This document shows, in pieces, positions 1 to 7,167 of a DNA stretch of 18,451 bases (positions within the stretch are counted from its first letter, which is position 1; each line of letters starts with the position of its first letter). The position numbers and the translations under genes were made by a program. Source of the DNA: Aquitalea sp. (GTDB lineage: Bacteria > Pseudomonadota > Gammaproteobacteria > Burkholderiales > Chromobacteriaceae); NCBI GenBank assembly GCA_019232735.1, contig JAFANL010000116.1, forward strand, positions 1-18,451, in the 5' to 3' direction. The notes under the pieces are model-generated. The model had not been told where the DNA came from and made no database searches. It worked only from the letters and a program-made list of their open reading frames with translations.

Positions 1-1
1 C

Positions 2-844
2 AGCGATGACTGCTGGATGCGTGACTCCGGTCCGACCATGGTGGTCGACAAGGACGGCCATCTGCGTGGCGTGGACTGGAAGTTCAATGCCTGGGGCGGC
101 TTCAACGGCGGGCTGTACCATCCCTGGGACCAGGATAGCGAGGTCGCCGGCCAGGTGTTGGCCCAGCATGGTTTTGATCGCTATGCAGCGCCGCTGGTGC
201 TGGAAGGCGGTTCGATCCACGTCGATGGCGAAGGTACGCTACTCACCACCGAAGAATGTCTGCTCAATGCCAACCGCAATCCGGAATTGTCCCGGTCACA
301 GATCGAAGCCTTGCTGTCCGAGTATCTGAACGTGACGCACTTCATCTGGTTGCCCGAAGGCGTGTTCATGGATGAAACCGACGGTCATATCGACAATATG
401 TGCTGCTTTGCCCGTCCGGGTGAGGTGGTGCTGCACTGGGTGGACGACGAAACGGACCCGCAGTATCCACGTTCGCAGGCGGCCTACGAGGTGCTGTCCA
501 AGGCGCGTGATGCCAAGGGCCGCCAGCTCAAGATCCACAAGATCCTGTCTCCGGGTCCCTTGTTCTACCAGCAGGAAGAAACCGCCGGTGTGGTGGCAAC
601 CGGGCAGGCGGTGCCGCGTGAGGTTGGCGAGCGCATGGCCGCTTCTTACGTCAACTTCCTGATCAGCAACGGCCAGGTAATTTTCCCCTTGCTGGATGCG
701 CGTACCGATGCCGCGGCAGCCAGCCGTTTGCAGGAAATCTTCCCGGAGTACCGGATTGTCGGAGTTCCGGCGCGCGAGGTGCTGCTGGGTGGCGGCAACA
801 TCCACTGCATCACCCAGCAGATTCCGGCTGGCAAGGCGGGTTAA
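2..844 (+). CDS. aguA: Agmatine deiminase, 3' part (5' end outside window)
   Basis: Hydrolyses agmatine to N-carbamoylputrescine and ammonia, the first step from agmatine to putrescine, in the cytoplasm. The reading frame is open from base 2 and gives 280 residues; the family is about 370 long, so roughly the first 90 are missing. It begins with the family's conserved SDDCWMRDSGPT stretch. It carries the EGGSIHVDGEGT block, the ETDGHIDN segment with the active-site His/Asp, and near the C-terminus GGGNIHCITQQ, whose Cys is the nucleophile of the guanidine-modifying (PAD-like) superfamily. No residue expected in this part is missing. The partner aguB (N-carbamoylputrescine amidohydrolase) is not in the window and could lie upstream. 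The gene ends at TAA inside a tandem 10-bp duplication and is followed by terminators. The family call is firm from the motifs. Confidence 0.95.
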   Translation, partial: SDDCWMRDSGPTMVVDKDGHLRGVDWKFNAWGGFNGGLYHPWDQDSEVAGQVLAQHGFDRYAAPLVLEGGSIHVDGEGTLLTTEECLLNANRNPELSRSQIEALLSEYLNVTHFIWLPEGVFMDETDGHIDNMCCFARPGEVVLHWVDDETDPQYPRSQAAYEVLSKARDAKGRQLKIHKILSPGPLFYQQEETAGVVATGQAVPREVGERMAASYVNFLISNGQVIFPLLDARTDAAAASRLQEIFPEYRIVGVPAREVLLGGGNIHCITQQIPAGKAG

Positions 845-883
845 GGCGGGTTAAGGCGCCATCGCACACGGCCGCTCATGATT

Positions 884-908
884 ACGGCTGCCGGTAGTGC
901 CGTTTTTT
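884..908 (+). terminator. Possible weak terminator after aguA
   Basis: A 5-bp stem (ACGGC at 884-888, GCCGT at 899-903) with a 10-base loop runs directly into six T. The stem is short, so alone it would be weak, but it precedes the stronger hairpin at 922-952 on the same strand. Visible in sequence; function inferred. Confidence 0.35.
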
Positions 909-921
909 GAGCGATGCCGAT

Positions 922-952
922 AAAAAAAGCCCTGATGATTCAGGGCTTTTTT
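922..952. terminator. Bidirectional intrinsic terminator between convergent aguA and the diguanylate cyclase gene
   Basis: Stem GCCCTGA (929-935) and TCAGGGC (940-946) with loop TGAT, an A-tract on the left and a T-tract on the right. The A/T tracts also pair, so it can end transcripts from both strands. It sits between the stop of aguA (844) and the stop of the minus-strand gene (969). Confidence 0.9.
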
Positions 953-968
953 ACTGGCTGATGGCCGG

Positions 969-2261
969 CTACTCCGGGATTTCCGGACAGACCCGGTTGC
1001 GCCCGTCTTCCTTGGCCCGGTACAGGGCATCGTCGGCACGCTTGACCAGGCTGTTGGTGGAGTCGCCCTGCCGCCAGGCGGCCACGCCAAAGCTGCTGGT
1101 CTTGTGGCTAACGCAGGGGAAATAGTGGGCTTCAACGCGGGCCCGCATGGCTGCGGCGAGCTGCACCGCCTGTTCCAGTGTGGTCTGCGGGCACAGGATC
1201 AGGAACTCTTCGCCGCCCCAGCGGGCCAGGGTGTCGGTTGCGCGCAAGATGCTATGCAGGACGGTGGTGTACTCCTGCAGCAGCACATCGCCGGCCAGAT
1301 GCCCCCAGCGGTCGTTCACTTCCTTGAAGTCATCGATATCGGTCAGGATCACGGCCAGGGGGGCGTGCTCGGCATCGACACGCAGCATTTCGGCCACAAA
1401 CCGTTCCTCCAGCCCGAAGCGGTTGAGTGCGCCCGTCAGCTTGTCGGTCACGGCCTGCCTTGCCAGGCGCTGGTGTGCTTCTTGCAGTTCCGCCGTCCGT
1501 AATGCAACTTCTTGCGTCAGGATTTCGTTATGGCGGACTTCAAATTCATGTGCCCGCTGCAAACGGGCATAGGCATCGTTGAGGCCGTCGGCCAGGACAG
1601 TCAGCTCGTCCTGGTGGGCCGTGGTGCGGCGCAGGATAAATGGCCGGAAGCGCTGGCCCGGTTCGAAGGATTGGGCAAACTCGGCCATTTGCGTCAAATG
1701 CCGGGTGATCATCCATGAGATCAGCAACAGGATGCAGACCGAGGTGACCAGCGACTTGGCGGTCTGGACGGCCAGTACGATGGCGATACGCCCCATGGTA
1801 CGGCCGTACAGGGTGTGCAGATTGGGTTCGATCTCGATCACGCCGACAACAATGCCGTGACGGCGCAAGGGATATCTGTAAATCATGTCGGCATCGTGAT
1901 CGATCTTGCCGCTGGACAGCTGCGCCTGCTGGCTGGGACCGTAGCGCACGGTGGTGGCGGCAACCCATGGCGAGCGTCCGATACCATCCAGCTGCACCCG
2001 CATGCTGGGCACGTTGAAGTTCCAGGCAGCATCGGCCAGACCGGGCAATTGGTTTTGCTCGATGTAACGCATGCCTTTTTCCAGCTCGGACACATCCTGC
2101 CGGTAATCGAAAAACAGTTGGGCCGAGGTGGCAAGCAGCGCGGCCGTGGCACTGATGCAGACTATCCACAGCAAGATGCGTCTGGCCAGGCCACGGGACA
2201 TCCCGCTGACCAGGCTCTGGTACAGTTTACTCGCGCCTTCCCATGCCCGCCGTTTTTGCAT
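969..2261 (-). CDS. Membrane-bound diguanylate cyclase with periplasmic sensor domain (HAMP-GGDEF)
   Basis: Makes cyclic di-GMP from two GTP at the inner face of the cytoplasmic membrane. Of 430 residues, TM1 is about 28-50, followed by a roughly 105-residue periplasmic domain (51-157) with the LPGLADAAWNF pattern of CHASE-like sensor domains. TM2 is about 158-186, a HAMP-like linker 187-235, and a helical coil to about 270. The GGDEF domain starts at TDKLTGALNR. The active-site motif is GGEEF (349-353), which is catalytically competent. RATD (340-343), exactly five residues before it, is a canonical inhibitory I-site, so product inhibition is expected. There is no EAL domain. The ATG at 2261 lies 6 bp after the stop of the periplasmic binding protein gene, so the two are surely co-transcribed and may act together. 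The class is certain; the ligand is unknown. Confidence 0.93.
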   Translation of the reverse strand: MQKRRAWEGASKLYQSLVSGMSRGLARRILLWIVCISATAALLATSAQLFFDYRQDVSELEKGMRYIEQNQLPGLADAAWNFNVPSMRVQLDGIGRSPWVAATTVRYGPSQQAQLSSGKIDHDADMIYRYPLRRHGIVVGVIEIEPNLHTLYGRTMGRIAIVLAVQTAKSLVTSVCILLLISWMITRHLTQMAEFAQSFEPGQRFRPFILRRTTAHQDELTVLADGLNDAYARLQRAHEFEVRHNEILTQEVALRTAELQEAHQRLARQAVTDKLTGALNRFGLEERFVAEMLRVDAEHAPLAVILTDIDDFKEVNDRWGHLAGDVLLQEYTTVLHSILRATDTLARWGGEEFLILCPQTTLEQAVQLAAAMRARVEAHYFPCVSHKTSSFGVAAWRQGDSTNSLVKRADDALYRAKEDGRNRVCPEIPE

Positions 2262-2267
2262 TGCCGC

Positions 2268-3185
2268 TTACCTGGATTGGTTTGAAAAGGGCGCGTGACG
2301 GGTGTAGGCATCCTCATACCGTCTGGCGGCATCCGGATCCAGCCAGCGCACTTCGGCATCAATCCAGGGTGGACGTTTACCGGCCTTGGCTACGATTTGA
2401 TTCACCCGCTGCACGATTTTTTTCCCCCACGGGCCCTTGGTGCACCCCACATAACCGACGGTATATTCCGGCAGGCCGGCAATGGGCAGATACACAAAGC
2501 TGACCGCCTGGGGCAGTTTCAGCTTTTTGGAAAACCAGTTGATTTCATCAGGATAGGTGATGATGTAATCCACCCAGCCGCTGGCCAGTTGGTGGAAGGG
2601 GCCGTCATCATCGTCACTGGTCTGGATCAGGTTTTTTTGCCCTGCGGCCGCTGTCATGGCATTCAGGACCACGGGGGGATAGCCCCGCTTCTCCTGCCGT
2701 ACCGTAATCAGGCTGGTATCCCGCATCAGACGGCCAATCTCTACCGCCCCCGTGGCATCGCGGTAAGCAGCCAGCCGGGCGATCCGGTCCGATCGCACTA
2801 CCAGGTGGTGGGACAGCACGAATTCGACCGGTCCGCTGAAATCCACATATTGTTCACGTTCTGCTGTTTTGAGCAGGCTGGGCTCGCAGACGGGCTGGCC
2901 CTGTTTCATCAGGCCAAACACGCGTGACATGCTGGAATATTCGACGACGTGTTTCAATTCCGGGGTACGCTGGATGAAATAGTGCAGAAACACATCGGCA
3001 TAGCCGCTTCCCTGGTAGGGGCCGTTGGCAATGATCACCGGCGGGTAATCAGGCATTTGCCAGTTGACGGTTGGTGTTTCTGCCATGGCACTGCTATTCG
3101 ACAAGGACAGGCATGCCCCCAGGACAAATGAAGCCAGGGCCTGGAGCGAGGAGGGCCGGGTTTTCCAGGCACTGGCTGGGAACAT
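2268..3185 (-). CDS. Periplasmic solute-binding-like protein (SBP family 3 / TIGR02285-like)
   Basis: 305 residues. The N-terminus has a basic start and a hydrophobic core ending near AMA|ET (about residue 35), a typical secretion signal. The mature part has the class 3 binding-protein outline: WQMPDYPPV near the start, SRVFGLMKQGQPVCEPSLLKTAEREQYVDFS (the 'becomes visible as substrate sensor' segment), then DYIITYPDEINWF. This resembles the TIGR02285 group of uncharacterised proteobacterial binding-protein relatives, which usually have no cognate permease. None is adjacent here either: the next gene, 6 bp away, is a diguanylate cyclase with a periplasmic domain. That context suggests a sensory rather than transport role (inference). 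ATG chosen because AAAGGA precedes it by 6 bases. Ligand cannot be predicted. Confidence 0.8.
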   Translation of the reverse strand: MFPASAWKTRPSSLQALASFVLGACLSLSNSSAMAETPTVNWQMPDYPPVIIANGPYQGSGYADVFLHYFIQRTPELKHVVEYSSMSRVFGLMKQGQPVCEPSLLKTAEREQYVDFSGPVEFVLSHHLVVRSDRIARLAAYRDATGAVEIGRLMRDTSLITVRQEKRGYPPVVLNAMTAAAGQKNLIQTSDDDDGPFHQLASGWVDYIITYPDEINWFSKKLKLPQAVSFVYLPIAGLPEYTVGYVGCTKGPWGKKIVQRVNQIVAKAGKRPPWIDAEVRWLDPDAARRYEDAYTRHAPFSNQSR

Positions 3186-3371
3186 GCACTATCCTTTGCG
3201 GCGTCACACTCAAAGGTATGCATTCTCCCTAGCAACCGTCTTTGCAGCAAGCGCAGATCAAGGCTGGCGGCCTGATATTGTCATTATTTTGCATGTTGCT
3301 GGTGGCCAGCCCGGTTTACTCCACGCCAAGCGACTTCAGGTGTGAGGCACTCACGGGACGGCGTGGCCGTA

Positions 3372-4301
3372 TCAGGCGCATGCTGTGGCGGCGCATTGCA
3401 AGGCACAGCGTGCCGCTGCCAGGTCCCAGGCGGCACAACCCACACTCTTGAACAGACGCGGCAGGGCCGGATCAAAGCGCCCGGCAAGGGCATCGGCCAA
3501 GGATGCCACCTGGCTCCAGTCGACATTGGCCTGAATCAGGTCACCGGCTTCGTGCCGTCCGCCGATCGGGTCGTCAACAAACAGCTGACTGCCATGAATG
3601 GCGCGGGGAGACAGCTCGGCCATCTGCGGGGTAAAGGCACCCACGCCGATCAGCAGGCGTTCTGCCGTGGCGGCCTGGTCGTAAACCGCTTGCTGACTGG
3701 TGGTCAGGGTGATGACGACCGATGCCTCAGCATGTACCGCGGTTCCGGCGACGGGATACAGCTGCAATGGCAAGCTGGCATGCTGCTGGCAGAACGCTTC
3801 ACTCACGACCTCTTGTTTGCCGTGCACGTCCACCCGGATGCCGGGGTAGAGCTCGGCCAGGGCAAAAAGATGGCCGCTGGCCTGTTTGCCCGTACCAATC
3901 AGGGCGACGTGCGGCGGGTGGCTACCACCCAGCGCGCGCATGGCCAGCATGGATACTGCCGCTGTGCGCCTGGCCGTCACGGTCGGACCATCCAGTACCA
4001 GCAAGGGTTGACCAGTGCTGGCGGCATAGACGCTGACCATGCCATGAATGGTATTCAAGCCGCGCTCGCGGTTCGCCGGGCATACATTCACCAGTTTGTG
4101 AATGGCGATATCGCTGGCACAGGCTGGCATGGATAACAACACGCCACCTTCCGGCAGCGCTAGCACCTGACGTTCCGGGCTGTGAATCTGACCGGCGGCG
4201 TATTCATTAGCCGCAGCCGCCAGTGTCTGACACAGCAAGGCAAAGGGCAGGTGGGCTGCAGTGTCGGACGCGGACAGGACATTGAAGGGGAGTGGAGTCA
4301 T
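3372..4301 (-). CDS. Ornithine cyclodeaminase/mu-crystallin family, probable delta1-pyrroline-2-carboxylate reductase
   Basis: Cytoplasmic NAD(P)H-dependent enzyme of 309 residues. The frame is open further upstream (to 4436), but the ATG at 4301 gives the family's normal start, and the upstream part is AT-rich control DNA. Visible features: ERQVLALPEGGVLLSMPA, then HKLV with the active-site Lys (about 69). GLNTIHGMV and LLVLDGPTVTARRTAAVS carry the substrate-binding Arg pair (about 111-112). The Rossmann loop is IGTGKQASGH (about 135-144) and the late Asp motif is FVDDPIGGRHEAGDL. The HKLV/GLxTIHG/GPTVTARRTAAVS combination fits the LhpI-like reductases of trans-3-hydroxyproline breakdown (pyrroline-2-carboxylate to proline) better than true ornithine cyclodeaminase, but substrate cannot be settled from sequence. 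No hydroxyproline dehydratase is nearby. Divergent from a GntR regulator that probably controls it. Confidence 0.85.
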   Translation of the reverse strand: MTPLPFNVLSASDTAAHLPFALLCQTLAAAANEYAAGQIHSPERQVLALPEGGVLLSMPACASDIAIHKLVNVCPANRERGLNTIHGMVSVYAASTGQPLLVLDGPTVTARRTAAVSMLAMRALGGSHPPHVALIGTGKQASGHLFALAELYPGIRVDVHGKQEVVSEAFCQQHASLPLQLYPVAGTAVHAEASVVITLTTSQQAVYDQAATAERLLIGVGAFTPQMAELSPRAIHGSQLFVDDPIGGRHEAGDLIQANVDWSQVASLADALAGRFDPALPRLFKSVGCAAWDLAAARCALQCAATACA

Positions 4302-4317
4302 GGGGCCGTCTTGATTA

Positions 4318-4512
4318 TTGGTTGCATAAAAACCAAATGGTGATATCTGGTTATGAATTGGTGTTGAATATCTTTGATGTGGATTTTTATTAAGTTTATT
4401 GGTAAATAAAATAACCAATTGCATGGAGAGGCACAAGTTGTAATTGGATGCTTGCTCATGCCAATGAGGCTATTTGACCAATTTGCAACAAAGAGGCCAT
4501 AATCAGGACCAA
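4318..4512. promoter_or_regulatory. Operator-rich divergent control region with seven TTGGT/ACCAA half-sites
   Basis: The 231-bp AT-rich gap between the reductase gene and its divergent regulator carries TTGGT at 4318, 4358 and 4399 and ACCAA at 4332, 4414, 4477 and 4508. Two pairs form exact inverted repeats: TTGGTT-N7-AACCAA (4318-4336) and ATTGGT-N10-ACCAAT (4398-4419). By chance about 0.5 such pentamers would be expected in this length. FadR/FCD-type GntR proteins typically bind TGGT/ACCA-type palindromes, so these are the likely binding sites of the product of 4533-5309. Sites are seen; the assignment is inferred. Confidence 0.6.
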
Positions 4513-4532
4513 TTCATTCGGGGCGCGCACGC

Positions 4533-5309
4533 ATGACGGACTACAACGATTTCCAGCCACGTCACATCTACGAACAGGTTGCCGAACAGATCCGCAGCAG
4601 CATCCGTGCCGGCGAGTTTCCGCCGGACAGTCGCTTGCCGGCCGAGAGAGAACTGGCCACGCGCTTTCGCGTCAGCCGGCCTGCCGTGCGCGAAGCGATC
4701 GGTGCCTTGCAGAACCAGGGGCTGGTGCAGACCCGGCGCGGCTCTGGCAGCTATGTGTGCAGCGATGTGTTCGAGCGCCTGCTCCAGCTACAGCAAAACA
4801 CCGACTCACCGACCGCCCTGACGGACGATAGCCCGATCGCCACACTGGAAGCCCGCATGCTGCTGGAGCCCGCCATCGCCCGCCTGGCCGCCCGCCGAGC
4901 CAAGCGCAGCCCGGAAGCAGAGCACTATCTGGCACAGATGAAAAATGTGCAGAACATTGATGAAGCGGCGCAGCAAGCACTATGGAGCGAGAGCGACCGG
5001 CTGTTTCATCGCCAGCTGGCGGTCATGACGGGTGATGGATTAATGGTGCGCATTGCCGATGAAATTGCCAAAACCATGGAGCAGCAGCTATGGCAAAGGC
5101 TGCGGGATGATGCGATCCATGATGCGGCACGCATTCACCTGTATGTGGCTGAGCATCAGATGATCTACGAGGCGATTGTTGAAGGTAACGAGGATGCAGC
5201 GGCTTTTTATGTCGAGCAGCATCTCAAGCGGGTGGAGCGTGACATGACTGCCAATGAAATGCCGTCACGCGATGCTGGGGGTGGCCTGACAAATACTACA
5301 ACCGGCTAG
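4533..5309 (+). CDS. GntR-family regulator, FadR subfamily (FCD domain)
   Basis: DNA-binding one-component regulator of 258 residues. The N-terminal winged helix is at about 11-76 (IYEQVAEQIRSSIRAGEFPPDSRLPAERELATRFRVSRPAVREAIGALQ is classic GntR, followed by the RRGSGSYV wing). The all-helical FCD ligand domain is at about 103-235. D155, H159, H208 and H230 (SDRLFHRQ, AEHQMIYEAI, VEQHL) match the metal/ligand-binding residues of FCD proteins that sense carboxylates. The C-terminal 20 residues are polar and probably disordered. The only divergent neighbour is the pyrroline-2-carboxylate reductase-like gene, so its ligand may be a proline-related or other amino-acid catabolite (inference). There is no strong Shine-Dalgarno before the ATG, so low expression is plausible. 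Confidence 0.92.
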   Translation: MTDYNDFQPRHIYEQVAEQIRSSIRAGEFPPDSRLPAERELATRFRVSRPAVREAIGALQNQGLVQTRRGSGSYVCSDVFERLLQLQQNTDSPTALTDDSPIATLEARMLLEPAIARLAARRAKRSPEAEHYLAQMKNVQNIDEAAQQALWSESDRLFHRQLAVMTGDGLMVRIADEIAKTMEQQLWQRLRDDAIHDAARIHLYVAEHQMIYEAIVEGNEDAAAFYVEQHLKRVERDMTANEMPSRDAGGGLTNTTTG

Positions 5310-5381
5310 TCCACGAGGTAGTTTGTCGCCGCCATCAACACACGTGCCATCCTTGATTTTCCTTGTAATGCGTACTGCAAC

Positions 5382-5412
5382 AAAAGGCGTCCCCCGATGG
5401 CGGACGCCTTTT
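5382..5412. terminator. Bidirectional intrinsic terminator between the GntR gene and the ABC transporter operon
   Basis: Perfect 11-bp stem AAAAGGCGTCC (5382-5392) / GGACGCCTTTT (5402-5412) with a 9-base loop. The T run on one side and A run on the other let it serve the convergent regulator and ATPase genes. Confidence 0.9.
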
Positions 5413-5435
5413 GCATTGCCAGGCAATGGGGTGAT

Positions 5436-6206
5436 TCAGGCCTGCCAGGCTTCGGGCAGGCCTTCTTTCAGCGTGGACACATAGCTGGCGGTACGTGGGT
5501 TTTGCGGCTGCAGGAATAGCTGTCGGCTGCTGCCTTGCTCCACGATGCGGCCATCCTCCAGAAACACCACGGTATCGGCCAGCGTGGCAGCCAGACGCAG
5601 GTCGTGGGTGGCAATCAGCATGGTCATCTTGTTGGCAGCAAGGTCGCGCAGCACGGCCACCACTTCGCTGGCCAGTTCCGGGTCCAGGGCGGAGGTGGGC
5701 TCATCGCACAGCAGCAGGCCGGGCGATTGCGCCAGTGCCCGGGCAATGGCTACCCGCTGTTGCTGACCACCGGACAGGGTGCCGGGCCAGGCGTCGGCCT
5801 TGTGCGCCATGCCCACCTGATGCAATAGCTCGCGCGCATGGGCCTCGGCCTGGGCGCGCGGCCATTTCTTCACCACCAGCAAGCCTTCCATCACGTTTTG
5901 CAGGGCTGTGCGATGCGGAAACAGCTGGAAGTTCTGAAACACCATGCCGGTTTGCAGACGCAGGCGATGAATGTCCTGACGGCCCGCTTGTGCATGGCCA
6001 TGGCCAAACTGCAGGCTGGCATCGCCCAGGGTAATCTGCCCGGCGCTGGGGGTTTCCAGCAGGTTGATACAGCGTAGCAGGGTGCTCTTGCCGCTGCCGG
6101 AAGGGCCGATCAGGGCCGTTACCTGGCCCGGAGCCACCTGCAGCGAGACATCCTTGAGCACATGCTGGCTGCCAAAGTGCTTGTCGATATGGCTGAGTTG
6201 AATCAT
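5436..6206 (-). CDS. ABC transporter ATP-binding protein, polar amino acid (cystine) type
   Basis: Energises import of an amino acid, probably cystine/cysteine, through the adjacent permease at the cytoplasmic membrane face. 256 residues with a full set of motifs: Walker A GPSGSGKST (34-42), Q-loop around Q91 (VFQNFQLFPH), ABC signature LSGGQQQR (144-151), Walker B LLLCDEP (164-170) with D-loop SALD, and the switch His in ATHD (H201). The start ATG overlaps the stop of the permease by 4 bp (ATGA), with CAGGAG 5 bases upstream. Closest to the TcyN/YecC (PAAT) subfamily. It is the last gene of the operon and is followed by a terminator. Intact and ordinary. Confidence 0.95.
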   Translation of the reverse strand: MIQLSHIDKHFGSQHVLKDVSLQVAPGQVTALIGPSGSGKSTLLRCINLLETPSAGQITLGDASLQFGHGHAQAGRQDIHRLRLQTGMVFQNFQLFPHRTALQNVMEGLLVVKKWPRAQAEAHARELLHQVGMAHKADAWPGTLSGGQQQRVAIARALAQSPGLLLCDEPTSALDPELASEVVAVLRDLAANKMTMLIATHDLRLAATLADTVVFLEDGRIVEQGSSRQLFLQPQNPRTASYVSTLKEGLPEAWQA

Positions 6207-6883
6207 TTCGTCTCCTGGGACAGATGCAGGTGCTGGCCAAAGCGGGCTTCCAGTTTTTGCTGGCCGGCAGACAGCACGGAGCTGAACAGCAGGTAGATCA
6301 ATGCGGTTTCGGTATACAGGATCAGCGGTTCGTAAGTGACCGAGGCAATGCGCTGTGCGGCCTGGAAGATTTCCGGCACGGTCAGCACGGCAGCCAGCGA
6401 CGTGTCCTTGATCAAGGAGATAAAGGTGTTGGCCAGCGGCGGCACCGCCACCCGGCTAGCCTGCGGCAGAATGGTGCGGCGCATGGCCTGGGCCCAGGTC
6501 TGGCCGATGGAGTAGGCGGCTTCCCATTGGCCGCGCGGCACGGCCAGCAAGGCGGCGCGGATCACTTCCGAGGTGTAGGCCCCCACGTTCAGCGAGAAGC
6601 CGATCACTGCCGCAGGTAGCGGGTCGAACACAATGCCGGCCTTGGGCAGGCCGTAAAAGATCAGGAACAGCTGCACCAGCAAGGGCGTGCCGCGAATCAG
6701 CCATACATAAAAGCGAAAGCCGTCGGCCAGTGTCCTGGGGCCGTACAGGCGCACCAGGGCGGTGACAAAACCCAGCGACAGGCCACAAGCAAAAGACAGC
6801 AGGGTCAGCGGTACGGTGAATACCAGCCCTGCATACAGCAGCGGCGGTAGCGATTCCACCATCAGTTTCAACCATTCAGGCAT
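6203..6883 (-). CDS. ABC transporter permease, His/Glu/Gln/Arg/cystine family
   Basis: Inner-membrane channel subunit of 226 residues, normal size for the HisM/TcyL type; the protein would act as a dimer. Hydrophobic spans are visible at about 14-42, 55-80, 88-110 and 150 onward. The EAA loop that contacts the ATPase is at about 121-141 (EAAYSIGQTWAQAMRRTILPQA). RGTPLLVQLF (64-73) is the signature segment of this subfamily. GGAG lies 7 bases before the ATG. It is separated from the upstream binding-protein gene by an unusual 284-bp gap full of inverted repeats, but overlaps the ATPase gene downstream, so its expression relative to the binding protein is probably tuned in that gap. Confidence 0.94.
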   Translation of the reverse strand: MPEWLKLMVESLPPLLYAGLVFTVPLTLLSFACGLSLGFVTALVRLYGPRTLADGFRFYVWLIRGTPLLVQLFLIFYGLPKAGIVFDPLPAAVIGFSLNVGAYTSEVIRAALLAVPRGQWEAAYSIGQTWAQAMRRTILPQASRVAVPPLANTFISLIKDTSLAAVLTVPEIFQAAQRIASVTYEPLILYTETALIYLLFSSVLSAGQQKLEARFGQHLHLSQETK

Positions 6884-6916
6884 GTGCCGACTCCATGATT
6901 GTTATCGTGTTGTGCC

Positions 6917-6942
6917 AAAAAACTTGCCCCGTAGTACGGGGC
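6917..6942 (-). terminator. Hairpin plus T-run just upstream of the permease: possible partial terminator/attenuator
   Basis: On the minus strand, the perfect 8-bp arms GCCCCGTA / TACGGGGC (6926-6942, one central base) are followed after AAGT-type spacing by a run of six T (complement of 6917-6922). The few bases between stem and T-run make it weaker than a standard terminator. It lies between the binding-protein gene and the permease start, where a partial terminator would give more binding protein than permease. Confidence 0.5.
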
Positions 6943-7141
6943 GGCAGATTTTGACAAAATCCTCTCGCTTCCCGAAAGGAAAGCGAGGCTCCCTTCTTTG
7001 ATAGTTAGGGCAAGGGAGGGGGGGGACAGACGGGAAGGCTGCGGAAGCAATAACTGAGTCGAAAGGCCCGGCTTTGCCGGGTCCTGTGAAATCGTATCAG
7101 TTTACTTAGTTGGCAGCCTGTTGCCCCGCAGCGCGGGGCAA
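6926..7141 (-). repeat. Cluster of five inverted repeats between binding-protein and permease genes
   Basis: In the 284-bp gap: GCCCCGTA-G-TACGGGGC (6926-6942); GATTTTG-A-CAAAATC (6947-6961); CTCGCTT/AAGCGAG (6964-6987, extendable with one bulge); CCCGGC-TTT-GCCGGG (7067-7081); and TTGCCCCGC-AGC-GCGGGGCAA (7121-7141). The first three nearly abut; the last lies 27 bp after the binding-protein stop. All differ in sequence, so this is not a copied repeat family. In RNA they would give a chain of hairpins able to protect the upstream message from 3' exonucleases and limit read-through. No convincing coding frame exists here. Confidence 0.7.
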
Positions 7142-7167
7142 GCTGGCAAGTTCGAGACGGTATGCGC

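Noticed and set aside
3242..3451. Plus-strand frame beginning with a signal-peptide-like stretch (LILSLFCMLLVASPVYS)
   Set aside because: It has a TTG start without a ribosome site, and its second half runs antisense through the reductase gene with Arg-rich composition. At best a decayed fragment; not supported as a gene.
4302..4436. N-terminal extension of the reductase to 4436
   Set aside because: The extra 45 residues are unlike the family and cover the AT-rich operator region; the ATG at 4301 gives the normal protein.
6868..7050. 60-residue minus-strand frame in the importer gap
   Set aside because: TTG start, no ribosome site, overlaps three inverted repeats and the permease start; not coding.
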